From Sphingomonas faeni (lineage in GTDB: Bacteria; Pseudomonadota; Alphaproteobacteria; Sphingomonadales; Sphingomonadaceae): a stretch of DNA of 64,000 nt. The stretch is from NCBI RefSeq assembly GCF_023195535.1, contig NZ_JALPNF010000004.1, forward strand, positions 124,001 to 188,000. The letters run 5' to 3'. Below the pieces are notes generated by a model. The model did not search any database. It was given only the letters and a program-made list of their open reading frames with translations, and was not told the DNA's origin. Position 1 is the stretch's first letter. Each line of letters begins with the position of its first letter. Shown here one piece after another: positions 9,351 through 18,312 of this stretch. The position numbers and the translations under genes were made by a program.

Positions 9351-9554
9351 TCAGCGAGCGGTCCTGACCTTGGTGTCGACGGTGTTCCACATACCCGTGG
9401 TCGAGTTGGCCAAGGCGGTCAGACCGACGATCATCGCGATCACGACAAAGGCCAGGATCAAGCCATATTCGATCGCGGTCGCGCCTCGAGTGTTGCGCCA
9501 AAAACGCGAGAGCGTTCGACCGGCGATCGTCGCCACGGAGAGTACAGCCTTCAT
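9351..9554 (-). CDS. Flp family type IVb pilin (second copy)
   Basis: 67 aa from the ATG at 9554. Same prepilin motif (RG|ATAIEYG) and hydrophobic helix as the downstream pilin, but a longer leader (about 25 residues) and a different C-terminus (WNTVDTKVRTAR). The two are paralogues rather than a recent duplication, since they differ outside the motif. Divergent from the Nudix gene with 31 nt between starts. Confidence 0.9.
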   Translation of the reverse strand: MKAVLSVATIAGRTLSRFWRNTRGATAIEYGLILAFVVIAMIVGLTALANSTTGMWNTVDTKVRTAR

Positions 9555-9585
9555 AAGCAACAGTATAACCGAGGTGAATTAAGGA

Positions 9586-10014
9586 ATGACCAACGATCGT
9601 CTCCGTTCGACCACATCGTCGCTCCTGCCGGTCGTTGCCGCCGCGCTGGTCGATCTGGAGGGGCGCGTGCTCCTTCAACAACGTCCCGAGGGTAAGTCGC
9701 TTGCGGGACTTTGGGAGTTTCCCGGCGGCAAGATCGAACCCGGCGAGACGCCAGAGGGCGCGCTGATCCGCGAGCTTGAAGAAGAGCTTGGCATTGCGGT
9801 ACCGCAGGCCTGTCTCGCCCCCGCGGCCTTTGCGAGCGCGCCCCTCGGGGATCGCCATCTCGTGCTCTTATTATACGTCACGCGGAAATGGACGGGGGTC
9901 CCGCGCGCGCTCGAGGCAACGGCGTTGCAATGGGTGCGGCCCAGCGCGATGCATGCCTTGCCGATGCCACCGGCTGATCGTCCGTTGATCGGATTGCTGG
10001 ACGCTTTGATCTAA
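9586..10014 (+). CDS. MutT-type Nudix hydrolase (8-oxo-dGTP diphosphatase candidate)
   Basis: 142 aa. The Nudix box is complete (GGKIEPGE followed by REL and EELG), and the flanking LWEFPGGK is typical of MutT, which removes 8-oxo-dGTP to stop A:T to C:G changes. The QQRPEGKSLAGLW segment also matches MutT. Substrate is inferred from similarity to the MutT subgroup; other Nudix substrates are possible. Confidence 0.88.
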   Translation: MTNDRLRSTTSSLLPVVAAALVDLEGRVLLQQRPEGKSLAGLWEFPGGKIEPGETPEGALIRELEEELGIAVPQACLAPAAFASAPLGDRHLVLLLYVTRKWTGVPRALEATALQWVRPSAMHALPMPPADRPLIGLLDALI

Positions 10015-10317
10015 GGCGCAACGTGCCGAAATCGGACAATGCCGGCTGCATGGGCCCGGTCACCTTGAGTATGACACTATACGCTTGATCTGGTGCGACC
10101 CGTGTCGCAAACCACGACCTCCAGCGTGCGTCCCCAAGACCGCACGCGGGCGTTGGACCGCGGCTCGCGCGAGATATTCCCTTTTCTCGAGCGAGCCGTT
10201 TTCGGTCTTCTCGTCGACACCCTGCTCGATGACCGCCGAAATCGTCCGCGGTCAGTCGGCGTATGACGCCCATCGTACAATTTGCTCGGGTATGCCGCAG
10301 TCTGGCGCTGCAGAAGT
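10015..10317. other. non-coding gap with one strong stem-loop
   Basis: I see no convincing gene. The one clear structure is an inverted repeat at 10162-10173 and 10186-10197 (11 of 12 paired, 12-nt loop), followed by GTTTTCGG on the plus strand. It lies about 150 nt past the Nudix stop and about 120 nt past the tRNA-Cys 3' end. It could end a transcript or be a small structured RNA. Confidence 0.5.
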
Positions 10318-10391
10318 TGGAGGCCCGACCGGGAATCGAACCCGGGTGCGAGGATTTGCAGTCCTCTACGTCACCACTCCGCCATCGGGCC
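10318..10391 (-). tRNA. tRNA-Cys (anticodon GCA)
   Basis: 74 nt including an encoded CCA (10320-10318). The acceptor stem GGCCCGA (10391-10385) pairs with 10328-10322. The minus-strand anticodon loop reads CTGCAAA with GCA as anticodon, flanked by the GAGGA/TCCTC stem. The T-arm has the GGTTCGATTC consensus. Everything agrees with a bacterial cysteine tRNA. Confidence 0.97.
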
Positions 10392-10406
10392 TCGATGCGG
10401 ACGGCG

Positions 10407-10435
10407 CAAATGCTTCGTTTTGTACGCGCGGTCAA
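10407..10435 (-). promoter_or_regulatory. candidate tRNA-Cys promoter
   Basis: On the minus strand TTGACC (10435-10430) is followed after 17 nt by CATTTG (10412-10407), about 15 nt before the mature 5' end. Position and spacing fit a sigma-70 type promoter; the -10 box is weak. Confidence 0.4.
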
Positions 10436-10777
10436 CCGTGACGTGCTGCATGTCGCGAATTATCGTGATCCGATAGCGTGCGAAGGATGTCCGGCGCACG
10501 GACAATGAAGGTTGGCAAGCCGCTTTGCGATGGTCCGAAAGCCACCCATGTCCCATTTTTGGCGACGGGGGCGGCGTTTGCTGCTAATAATCGGCGCAGA
10601 GGTAGTGCCGTGGACTTCCGCATGCGCCCTCGACGTCCCGCCCGCGACATCTTCGGTGTCACACGGGCGGGCGGGGCGTCTACATCGCAAAATCGTTCTA
10701 TCTCGGACCCGCTGAGCGTAACTCCGGCTTGGCGCGGTCGCTGGTGCGCGATACACATCGACGCGACAACTAGTGTA

Positions 10778-10802
10778 TTGCGCAACTAAAACAGTTGTGC
10801 GA
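10778..10802. promoter_or_regulatory. dyad upstream of the pcm-like gene
   Basis: TTGCGCAACT (10778-10787) and AGTTGTGCGA (10793-10802) form an imperfect inverted repeat (8 of 10) with a 5-nt spacer, ending 12 nt before the ATG at 10814. Its position would suit an operator or a short hairpin over the ribosome site. The regulator is unknown. Confidence 0.35.
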
Positions 10803-10813
10803 CAGGATGGGTT

Positions 10814-11506
10814 ATGACGACGATGAGCCTCGAGACCGAAAACCCTATTTTGGCGCCCGCTTCGGCGTTCGAGACCATGCGTCACGCGATGGTCGCGAGC
10901 CAGCTCCGGACCAACGCGGTCAACGACCAGCGTGTCGTTGCGGCGATGGCGCGGGTGCCGCGCGAGCAGTTCATGCCCGAGGGCGTGCGCTCGATCGCCT
11001 ATCGCGACGCGGCTATCCCGCTCGGTGGCGGTCGTCATGTCAACGTGCCGATGGCGACCGGCCGGCTGCTGACCGAGGCGTATCTGACCGCGACCGACCG
11101 CGTGCTGCTGATCGGCGCCGCCACCGGCTACACCGCCGCGGTACTGAGCGAGATCGTCGGGTCGGTCGTCGCCGTCGAAAGCGATCCCGCATTGCTGGCG
11201 ATCGCGCGCACTGCGCTTGCCGGTGTCGGCAACGTCGAACTGGTCGAGGGCCCGATGCAGGATGGTCACGCTGCCGGGGCACCGTATGACGTGCTGATCG
11301 TCGACGGCGCGGTCGAGTCGGTGCCCGACGCGCTGATCGCGCAGGTCCGCCCGGATGGTCGCGTGACCGCCGGCATCGCCGAGCGCGGGCTCACCCGGCT
11401 GGCGTCGGGACGTAAGACCGATGGCGGCTTCGCGCTTGTCGCGTTCGTCGATGTCGAGTGCGTCGTGCTCCCCGGTTTCGAAACCCCCAAGCCTTTCAGG
11501 TTCTGA
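10814..11506 (+). CDS. protein-L-isoaspartate O-methyltransferase family protein
   Basis: 230 aa. The Pcm fold is recognisable: the N-terminal MRHAMVASQLR and the AYRDAAIPLGGG region, then a Rossmann SAM site and a VVAVESDPALLAIA strand-helix with the acidic ribose ligand. The usual glycine motif IGTGSGY reads IGAATGY here, so activity on isoaspartate is not certain. It lies 4 nt before tolC, an arrangement that recurs in sphingomonads. Confidence 0.82.
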   Translation: MTTMSLETENPILAPASAFETMRHAMVASQLRTNAVNDQRVVAAMARVPREQFMPEGVRSIAYRDAAIPLGGGRHVNVPMATGRLLTEAYLTATDRVLLIGAATGYTAAVLSEIVGSVVAVESDPALLAIARTALAGVGNVELVEGPMQDGHAAGAPYDVLIVDGAVESVPDALIAQVRPDGRVTAGIAERGLTRLASGRKTDGGFALVAFVDVECVVLPGFETPKPFRF

Positions 11507-11510
11507 GCCT

Positions 11511-13043
11511 ATGATGTTGCGCACCGCTCGTTGCCGCCGCTTGCTTGCGAGTGTTGCGCTGATCTATATCGCTGCACCAGCAAGTGCGGAGACGCTTCGC
11601 GAGGCGCTGGCCAAGGCCTACACCACCAACCCGATCATCACCGGCCAGCGCGCGACGTTGCGCGCGACCGACGAGAACGTGCCGATCGCGCGCGCCGCCG
11701 GTTTGCCATCGGCGAATGCGACCGGCGACTATACCGAATTCGTCGTGACCGCGGCGAACAGCTTTATCGCTTTGCCCCGGCAGGCCGTGGCGCGCGCCAA
11801 CGTGTCGGTGCCGCTGTATCAGGGCGGGCAGGTCCGCAATTCGGTCGCCGCCGCCAAAACGCGCGTCGAGGCGGGCCGCGCTACGCTGCGCGGCACCGAG
11901 GCCGATCTCTTCACCAACGTCGTCGCGGCGTACATGGATGTGATCCGGGACGAGGCGATCGTTGGACTCAACACGCAAAACGTCCGCGTCCTCGACGTCA
12001 ACCTGCAAGCCAGCCGGGATCGCTTCCAGGTCGGCGATCTCACCCGTACCGACGTGGCCCAGTCCGAAGCGCGGCTCGCGCTTGCCCGTGCGCAGCTCCA
12101 GTCGGCGGAGGCGCAGCTGATCTCCAGCCGCGAGAATTACATCCGGTACGTCGGCACGCCAGCCGGGACGCTCGAGACGCCGCCGACCCTGCCGCATCTG
12201 CCCGACAGCCCTGCTTCGGCCGTAACCGTCGCAATCGAGAACAACCCGGTCCTGATCGCCGCCGCCAAGGAGCGCGATGCGACCCGTTATGATGTCGGTG
12301 TCGCGCGCGCGAGCCGCCTGCCGCAGATCAGTGCAGTGGGCGGGGCAAGCTACACCAACTATCTGGGTTCGGCATCGACGACCGACGGCAGCATCAACAC
12401 GTTTCCCAACGTGAACAAGGCGGTCCAGGCCGGGCTGTCGCTGACCCTGCCGTTGTTCCAGGGCGGCCGCCCCGCCGCGCAGGTCCGCCAGGCCGAGGCG
12501 TTCCAGAGCCGCGCGATCGAGAACGTCACCGCGACCGAACGCAACGTGATCTCGCAGGCGCGATCCGCCTTCGCCGTCTGGCGTTCGTCGGAACAGGTGA
12601 TCCAGTCGTCCGAGACCGCGGTCAACGCCAACAAGCTGAGCCTCGAGGGCGTCCGCGCCGAGAACAGCGTCGGCACGCGTACCATCCTCGACATCCTCAA
12701 CGCCGAGCAGGAATTGCTCAACAGCCAGGTGACTCTCGTCACTGCTCGACGCGACGCCTATGTCGCGGGCTTCGCGTTGCTGGCGGCGATGGGGCAGGCC
12801 GAGGCGCGCGATCTCGGGCTCGACGGCGGCGTGCTGTACGATCCGGTCGCCAATTATCAGCGCGTCCGCCACAAGATCTGGGATTTCGGCGGCGATGGCG
12901 AGCCGGTGCCGGTCGCCACCAGTACCGCGCAATCGCCCGCACAGGATGCCCGCGTCGCGCCGCAACGCGACCCGTTGCTCGATACGCCGGTTGACAGGAA
13001 CCCCGCCTTAACCACAGGTATGGCGGCGCCGAGCCGCCAATAG
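11511..13043 (+). CDS. TolC family outer membrane protein
   Basis: 510 aa from the ATG at 11511 (a second ATG is at 11514). Signal peptide with cleavage near ASA|ETL, then two structurally repeated OEP domains, each a long helical hairpin with beta strands (LYQGGQVRNSV and LFQGGRPAAQV mark the repeat). It forms the trimeric outer membrane channel for type I secretion and RND/MFS efflux. The last about 70 residues are a polar Pro-rich tail. An earlier in-frame start exists within the upstream gene but lacks the signal peptide. Confidence 0.93.
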   Translation: MMLRTARCRRLLASVALIYIAAPASAETLREALAKAYTTNPIITGQRATLRATDENVPIARAAGLPSANATGDYTEFVVTAANSFIALPRQAVARANVSVPLYQGGQVRNSVAAAKTRVEAGRATLRGTEADLFTNVVAAYMDVIRDEAIVGLNTQNVRVLDVNLQASRDRFQVGDLTRTDVAQSEARLALARAQLQSAEAQLISSRENYIRYVGTPAGTLETPPTLPHLPDSPASAVTVAIENNPVLIAAAKERDATRYDVGVARASRLPQISAVGGASYTNYLGSASTTDGSINTFPNVNKAVQAGLSLTLPLFQGGRPAAQVRQAEAFQSRAIENVTATERNVISQARSAFAVWRSSEQVIQSSETAVNANKLSLEGVRAENSVGTRTILDILNAEQELLNSQVTLVTARRDAYVAGFALLAAMGQAEARDLGLDGGVLYDPVANYQRVRHKIWDFGGDGEPVPVATSTAQSPAQDARVAPQRDPLLDTPVDRNPALTTGMAAPSRQ

Positions 13044-13078
13044 GGGTGTGCGCGGCTACGGGGTTTGGGATGGTCCGG

Positions 13079-13660
13079 ATGGGGGACGTGAACGGCGAGC
13101 CGTCGATGGAGGAAATCCTCTCGTCGATCAAACGCATCATCGCCGAAGAGGGCGACACGCCCGGCCGGTCGCGCCGTCCGTCCCGGACGGTGTCGGCATC
13201 GGTCGAGCCTGCCCAGGGTTATCAGGAGCCCGCCTATCGGGACGCCGCGTATCTCGACGACGAGATCGACGACGATGAAATTCTCGAATTGAGCGATCCG
13301 ATGCCGATGGTCGACCGTACACCCCGCACGCCGAAATCCCCGGTACTGACGTCGGTCGATGCCGCGCCGGAACCGCGTCAGGCCGCAGCCAAGCCGCAGG
13401 CACAGGTCCAGGCGCCGCCCGCGGAGGCGACGTCCGAGTCGATCGTGTCGCGCGAAACCGCCGCCGCAACGCGCGCGCCGCTCGAAGCGTTGACGCGGAT
13501 GATGATCAAACCCGACACCAACAGCGACGGTACGCTCGAGGGGCTGGTCCGCGAGATGCTGCGGCCGATGCTGCGCGAGTGGATCGATGCGAACCTGCCG
13601 CATATGGTCGAGGACATGGTCGCGCGAGAAATCGCCAAGATCATGAACCAGCAGCCTTAA
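13079..13660 (+). CDS. PopZ/DUF2497 family polar organising protein
   Basis: 193 aa from the ATG at 13079 (13070 is possible). The conserved N-terminal helix SMEEILSSIKRIIAEE and the C-terminal block with LVREMLRPMLREWIDANLP and VEDMVAREI are the PopZ signature; between them is a low-complexity Pro/Ala/acidic linker. In Caulobacter, PopZ forms a pole-localised condensate that anchors the ParB-parS complex and recruits cell-cycle kinases. It lies between tolC and a sensor kinase. Family assignment is strong; the role is inferred. Confidence 0.85.
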   Translation: MGDVNGEPSMEEILSSIKRIIAEEGDTPGRSRRPSRTVSASVEPAQGYQEPAYRDAAYLDDEIDDDEILELSDPMPMVDRTPRTPKSPVLTSVDAAPEPRQAAAKPQAQVQAPPAEATSESIVSRETAAATRAPLEALTRMMIKPDTNSDGTLEGLVREMLRPMLREWIDANLPHMVEDMVAREIAKIMNQQP

Positions 13661-13671
13661 TCTTCGCGTCG

Positions 13672-13703
13672 CCCCGGCGGGAACCTGTGTGGTTCCGCCG
13701 GGG
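13672..13703 (+). terminator. hairpin between popZ-like gene and LOV kinase
   Basis: CCCCGGCGG (13672-13680) with AACC pairs with GGTTCC and GCCGGGG (13691-13703) around a short loop. Only an imperfect T-tract follows (TTACGCTTT). It starts 12 nt after the popZ-like stop and ends 12 nt before the kinase ATG, so it may reduce read-through or shape translation. Confidence 0.5.
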
Positions 13704-13714
13704 TTACGCTTTCC

Positions 13715-15328
13715 ATGTCCGATCCGAGCACGCAAAATCCGGTAGCCCAGCAGGCCCCGACCCTTGCTCCGGTCGAGGGAAGGCCGAGCAACCGTATCGC
13801 GCCTGCCGACGCGGGCAGCGACATCTTTTTTGCCGCCGTACAGACCACGCGGATGCCGATGGTCGTGACCGACCCGCACCGCGACGACAACCCGATCATC
13901 TTCTGCAACGAGGCGTTCTCGTTCATGAGTGGCTATTCGCAGGACGAGATCCTCGGCAAGAATTGTCGCTTCCTCCAGGGCCCCGAGACGGACCGGGCTG
14001 CGGTCGCCGAGGTCCGGGCGGCGATCGAAAAGCGCGAGGAAGTCGCGGTCGAACTGCTCAACTACCGCAAGAACGGATCGACGTTCTGGAATGCGCTGTT
14101 CGTGTCGCCGGTCTTCGCCGAGAATGGCGAGCTGCGCTATTTCTTCGCCAGCCAGCTAGATATTTCGCGCCGTCGCGAGGCCGAGGAAGCGCTCCACGAG
14201 GCGCAGAAGATGGAGGCGGTCGGCAAGCTGACCGGCGGGATCGCGCATGATTTCAACAATCTGTTGCAGGTCATCCAGGGCTATGCCGATATCCTCGACG
14301 CGCGGATCGACGCGAACGATCGCTCTGCCCGACGCGCGGTCGACGCGATCTCGACCTCGGCCTCGCGCGCGGCCACGCTGACGCAGCAATTGCTCGCGTT
14401 CGCGCGAAAGCAGGAATTGCGCGATCGGCTGATGAACCTCAACCAGCTGATCGGCGATTTCCGTGCGATCCTGGAGCGCAGCATCGGCACCGGCATCACG
14501 CTCAAGCGCGACTTGGCCGCTAACCTGTGGAACTGCCGTGTCGATCCGGTCCAGGCCGAGATGGCGCTGCTGAACATCGTTTCGAACGCGCGCGACGCGA
14601 CCGGCGGCACCGGCAGGGTCACGATCGCGACGCGCAACACAGTGCTGCCCGAGGACGCCAGCGTCGCGAAGCTGGAACCCGGCGAATATGTCGTCGTCAG
14701 CGTCTGCGACGACGGCCCGGGCATCGACCTTGCCACCGCCGACAAGCTGTTCGAACCGTTCTTCACGACCAAGGAAATGGGTAAGGGCGCCGGGCTCGGG
14801 CTGGCCATGGTCTACGGCTTCATGCGCCAGTCGGGGGGCCTCGCCACCGTGCGGAATGGCGACAATGGCGGGGCGGAGTTCTCGCTGTATTTCCCGCGTG
14901 CGAGTGGCGCGGTCGAGCGCAAGCCTTCGGCACCCGTCGCGCCGCGGTCCGGTGGGGCCGAGCGGGTATTGATGGTGGAGGATCAGGCGGAAGTCGGCGA
15001 GCTCGGACGCACGATCCTGGAGGATCTCGGTTACGACGTCGTGCTGGTCAACAGCGCGCGCGGAGCCCTCGACACGCTGGCGCGCAATTCGGACTTCGCG
15101 TTGCTGTTCACCGACATCCTGATGCCCGGCGGGATGAACGGCGTCACCTTGGCCCAGTCGGTACGGCGCGATTATCCCCGCACCGCCGTGCTGTTGACGA
15201 CCGGGTTTGCCGACGAGGCGATCGACGAGGGAAGCCGGTCGTTCGAACTGATCCGCAAGCCGTATCGGCGCAACGAACTCAACGAGCGGATCCGCGCGGT
15301 GCTCGACAAGCCCGGCGCGCGGACGTGA
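13715..15328 (+). CDS. LOV-domain hybrid sensor histidine kinase (blue-light receptor)
   Basis: 537 aa, soluble. An N-terminal PAS/LOV domain (about 35-155) carries the photoactive cysteine C84 in GKNCRFLQG, the flavin-contacting NYRKNGSTFWN strand and Q147 (FASQLDI). Then comes a HisKA segment with H178 (GGIAHDFNN), an HATPase_c domain (NIVSNARDA, DDGPGI, GKGAGLGLA) and a C-terminal receiver with phospho-acceptor D467 (FTDILMPGG). The CckA/FixL-like kinase core plus LOV means blue light probably switches autophosphorylation through a flavin-cysteinyl adduct. No partner regulator is adjacent. Confidence 0.93.
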   Translation: MSDPSTQNPVAQQAPTLAPVEGRPSNRIAPADAGSDIFFAAVQTTRMPMVVTDPHRDDNPIIFCNEAFSFMSGYSQDEILGKNCRFLQGPETDRAAVAEVRAAIEKREEVAVELLNYRKNGSTFWNALFVSPVFAENGELRYFFASQLDISRRREAEEALHEAQKMEAVGKLTGGIAHDFNNLLQVIQGYADILDARIDANDRSARRAVDAISTSASRAATLTQQLLAFARKQELRDRLMNLNQLIGDFRAILERSIGTGITLKRDLAANLWNCRVDPVQAEMALLNIVSNARDATGGTGRVTIATRNTVLPEDASVAKLEPGEYVVVSVCDDGPGIDLATADKLFEPFFTTKEMGKGAGLGLAMVYGFMRQSGGLATVRNGDNGGAEFSLYFPRASGAVERKPSAPVAPRSGGAERVLMVEDQAEVGELGRTILEDLGYDVVLVNSARGALDTLARNSDFALLFTDILMPGGMNGVTLAQSVRRDYPRTAVLLTTGFADEAIDEGSRSFELIRKPYRRNELNERIRAVLDKPGART

Positions 15329-15367
15329 CGCTGGCCTAGCCCGAACACGCTCGCTAAGGCTTTCGGC

Positions 15368-18310
15368 ATGAGCGAGCTTCCCAAAACCTTCGACCCGGCC
15401 TCCATCGAATCGCGCTGGTACGCGCATTGGGAGGCCAGCGGCCAATTCCGCCCCGACCGCCCGAACGCGGAACCCTGGACGATCGTCAACCCGCCGCCCA
15501 ACGTCACGGGCAGCCTGCATATCGGCCATGCGCTCGACAACACGCTGCAGGATATCCTGACGCGCCACGCCCGTCTGAAGGGCAAGGACGCGTTATGGGT
15601 GGTCGGCACCGATCACGCGGGCATCGCGACGCAGATGGTGGTCGAGCGCCAGATGGGCGCGATGTCCCCGCCGCAGAAGCGCACCGACCTCTCGCGCGAG
15701 GACTTCATCGCCAAGGTCTGGGCGTGGAAGGAAGAGAGCGGCGGCGAGATCACGCAGCAGCTCCGCCGGCTTGGCTGCTCGATGGACTGGGCGAACGAAC
15801 GCTTCACGATGGACGAGGGCTTTTCGAAGGCCGTCCTGAAGGTGTTTGTCGACCTCCACAAGGAGGGGCTCCTGTACCGCGACAAGCGCCTGGTGAATTG
15901 GGACCCGGGCCTCGGCACCGCGATCAGCGACCTCGAAGTCGAGACGCGCGAGATCAAGGGGAGTTTCTGGCACCTCCGCTATCCGCTCGCCGACGGGTCG
16001 GGCTTGATCGAGGTGGCGACGACGCGGCCCGAGACGATGCTCGCCGACATGGCGGTCGCGGTGAACGCGTCGGACGCACGCTACACGCATCTGATCGGCA
16101 AGCAGGTGAAGCTGCCGATCACCGGACGCCTGATCCCGATCATCGCCGACGACCATGCCGATCCCGAACTCGGATCGGGCGCGGTGAAGATCACGCCGGG
16201 GCATGATTTCAACGATTTCGAGGTCGGCAAGCGCGCCGGAATGGCCGCGGGCACGATGCTCAACATGCTCGATGCGAAGGCGCGCGTCGTACAGGTGTCG
16301 GACGGGCTGATCCCAGACGACCTGCTCGGGCTGACGACGGCGGAGGCGCGGAAGGCCGTCGTCTCGCGGTTGAAGGCAGAGGGCTTTCTGATCCCGCACG
16401 TCGACAAGGACGGCGAAGAGCACGACGCCGAGCCGCGCACGATCCAGACCCCGTATGGCGACCGCTCGGGCGTGGTGATCGAGCCGTGGCTGACCGACCA
16501 ATGGTATGTCGACGCGAAGACGCTCGCGCAGCCGGCGATCGAGGCGGTGCGGACCGGCGCGATCGATATCGTCCCGAAGACGTGGGAGAAGACGTTCTTC
16601 AACTGGATGGAGAACATCCAGCCCTGGTGCGTGTCTCGCCAGCTTTGGTGGGGGCACCGGATTCCGGCATGGTTCGGATATCCAATTTGGGGAGCCGATT
16701 TTCCGAAGCTCAAGCCGGATGACATCGGTAGTCCGTCCTCGCCGCTGCCCACCTTCGTGGCTGAAAACGAAGAGGACGCGATTGCTGAGGCGGAACAGTT
16801 TTACCGCGAAAACTGGGACCTAAGTGGCAAGGCTTTCTCCGTCATCATCGGAAATGAAGCCGGCCTCAACGTAAATCATGACACGGTAACGGCGTCTATT
16901 CGTCGCGACCCCGATGTGCTCGACACGTGGTTCTCCAGCGCGCTCTGGCCCTTCGCCACGCTCGGCTGGCCTGAGGAGGGTGCCGTTCCCTCTCCCCTCC
17001 GGGGAGAGGGCCAGGGTGAGGGGCAGCCAAGCAGCGCGACGCCCGGTACGACCCCTCACCCCGACCCTCTCCCCGCAGGGGAGAGGGAGCAGAAGCAACT
17101 CGGCGGCCGCTACCCGAACGACGTGCTCATCTCCGGCTTCGACATCCTGTTCTTCTGGAACGCGCGGATGATGATGCAGGGGCTGCACTTCATGAAGGAC
17201 GTGCCGTTCCGCACGCTCTACCTCCACGGCCTGGTCCGAGCGGCAGACGGCGCGAAGATGTCGAAGTCGAAGGGCAACGTCGTCAATCCGCTCGGGCTGA
17301 TCGACCAGTACGGCGCCGACGCGCTGCGCTTCTTCATGGCGGCGATGGAGAGCCAGGGGCGCGACATCAAGATGGATGAGAAGCGCGTCGAGGGCTATCG
17401 CAACTTCGCGACCAAGCTGTGGAACGCCGCCCGGTTCGCGCAGGCCAACGGCATCGTCGCCAGCACGACGCTGGAGGCGCCGCGGGCGGAATTGGCCGTC
17501 AACAAGTGGATCATCGCCGAGACGATCGCGACCGTCCAGACGGTCGACCTCGCGCTCGCCGACTACCGCTTCGACGGCGCCGCCAATGCGATCTACCAGT
17601 TCGCGTGGAGCCGCTTCTGCGACTGGTATCTCGAACTGATCAAGCCGCAGATGGTAGGTGACGAGCGCGGTGTCATCGACGATGAATCGAAGGCGGTCGC
17701 GGGCTGGGTGCTCGACCAGATCCTGGTCCTGCTCCACCCGTTCATGCCGTTCATCACCGAGGAACTCTGGCACGCGATGGGCGCTCGCGAGCACGACCTG
17801 ATCGTCGCGCAGTGGCCGATGGCGGATGCGCGCTCGCTCGATCCGGAAGCGAGCAAGGAGGTCGACTGGCTGATCCGGCTGGTTCAGGAAATCCGTACCG
17901 CGCGCAACGAACTGAACGTGCCGCCGGGCGCGCGCTTGCCGCTTCACGTCCGCGATGCGAATGCGGCGACTTTGGCGCGGCTCGAACGCCAGGCACCCGC
18001 GCTCGCCCGTCTCGCCCGCGTCACGCACGCGGACGGTGAAGCCACCGGCGGCGCGGCGCAGATCGTGGTCGATGAAGCGACGTTCGTCCTGCCGCTCGAA
18101 GGCGTGATCGACCTCGACTCCGAACGCGCCCGCCTGACCAAGGCGATCGCGGCGGCGGAGAAGGAGCGCGATGCGCTGTCGGGGCGCTTGGGAAATGCGA
18201 GCTTCGTCGAACGCGCCAAGCCCGAAGCGGTCGAGAAGGCCAAGGCGGACCATGCTGACAAGGCCGCCGAAGCCGCGCGGTTGCACGCAGCATTGGGACG
18301 CCTGGGCTGA
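15368..18310 (+). CDS. valS: valine--tRNA ligase, with an in-frame palindromic element
   Basis: 980 aa, class I synthetase. HIGH lies at 51-54 and KMSKS at 630-634; the editing CP1 domain, the anticodon-binding domain and a C-terminal coiled coil (about 905-978) are all present. Charges tRNA-Val and edits threonine. Unusual: residues about 541-574 are encoded by a 102-nt inverted-repeat element (16987-17088) sitting between the conserved GWPE and RYPND segments, which are nearly adjacent in other ValS proteins. The frame is kept and the sequence on both sides is normal, so the enzyme is presumably active with a surface-loop extension. Confidence 0.97.
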   Translation: MSELPKTFDPASIESRWYAHWEASGQFRPDRPNAEPWTIVNPPPNVTGSLHIGHALDNTLQDILTRHARLKGKDALWVVGTDHAGIATQMVVERQMGAMSPPQKRTDLSREDFIAKVWAWKEESGGEITQQLRRLGCSMDWANERFTMDEGFSKAVLKVFVDLHKEGLLYRDKRLVNWDPGLGTAISDLEVETREIKGSFWHLRYPLADGSGLIEVATTRPETMLADMAVAVNASDARYTHLIGKQVKLPITGRLIPIIADDHADPELGSGAVKITPGHDFNDFEVGKRAGMAAGTMLNMLDAKARVVQVSDGLIPDDLLGLTTAEARKAVVSRLKAEGFLIPHVDKDGEEHDAEPRTIQTPYGDRSGVVIEPWLTDQWYVDAKTLAQPAIEAVRTGAIDIVPKTWEKTFFNWMENIQPWCVSRQLWWGHRIPAWFGYPIWGADFPKLKPDDIGSPSSPLPTFVAENEEDAIAEAEQFYRENWDLSGKAFSVIIGNEAGLNVNHDTVTASIRRDPDVLDTWFSSALWPFATLGWPEEGAVPSPLRGEGQGEGQPSSATPGTTPHPDPLPAGEREQKQLGGRYPNDVLISGFDILFFWNARMMMQGLHFMKDVPFRTLYLHGLVRAADGAKMSKSKGNVVNPLGLIDQYGADALRFFMAAMESQGRDIKMDEKRVEGYRNFATKLWNAARFAQANGIVASTTLEAPRAELAVNKWIIAETIATVQTVDLALADYRFDGAANAIYQFAWSRFCDWYLELIKPQMVGDERGVIDDESKAVAGWVLDQILVLLHPFMPFITEELWHAMGAREHDLIVAQWPMADARSLDPEASKEVDWLIRLVQEIRTARNELNVPPGARLPLHVRDANAATLARLERQAPALARLARVTHADGEATGGAAQIVVDEATFVLPLEGVIDLDSERARLTKAIAAAEKERDALSGRLGNASFVERAKPEAVEKAKADHADKAAEAARLHAALGRLG
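16987..17088. repeat. palindromic element inside valS (in-frame, 102 bp)
   Basis: Left arm 16987-17023 and right arm 17052-17088 are 37-nt inverted repeats matching at 34 positions; each contains its own small hairpin (CTCTCCCCTCCGGGGAGAG on the left). The length is exactly 34 codons. It translates to a Pro/Gly/Glu-rich insert ([10 protein letters not shown] at one end, [10 protein letters not shown] at the other). Same pyrimidine-rich arm class as the intergenic copies at 18313 and 20400. Confidence 0.92.
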
Positions 18311-18312
18311 CC

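Larger units (their letters stand above)
10392..10813. other. non-coding gap upstream of the pcm-like gene
   Basis: No gene is supported. Two structures stand out: a hairpin at 10637-10671 (CCCGCCCG pairing with CGGGCGGG, with an inner GACA/TGTC) and a dyad at 10778-10802 just before the pcm-like start. The part nearest the tRNA holds its candidate promoter. Confidence 0.5.

Noticed and set aside
10085..10441. 118-codon plus-strand frame across the tRNA-Cys gene
   Set aside because: Contains GNRTRV, the usual false translation of the antisense strand of a tRNA T-arm.
16987..17088. Assembly or sequencing error as the cause of the valS insert
   Set aside because: Cannot be excluded formally, but the insert keeps frame, has the full two-arm structure and resembles other local copies, as does the nnr insert.
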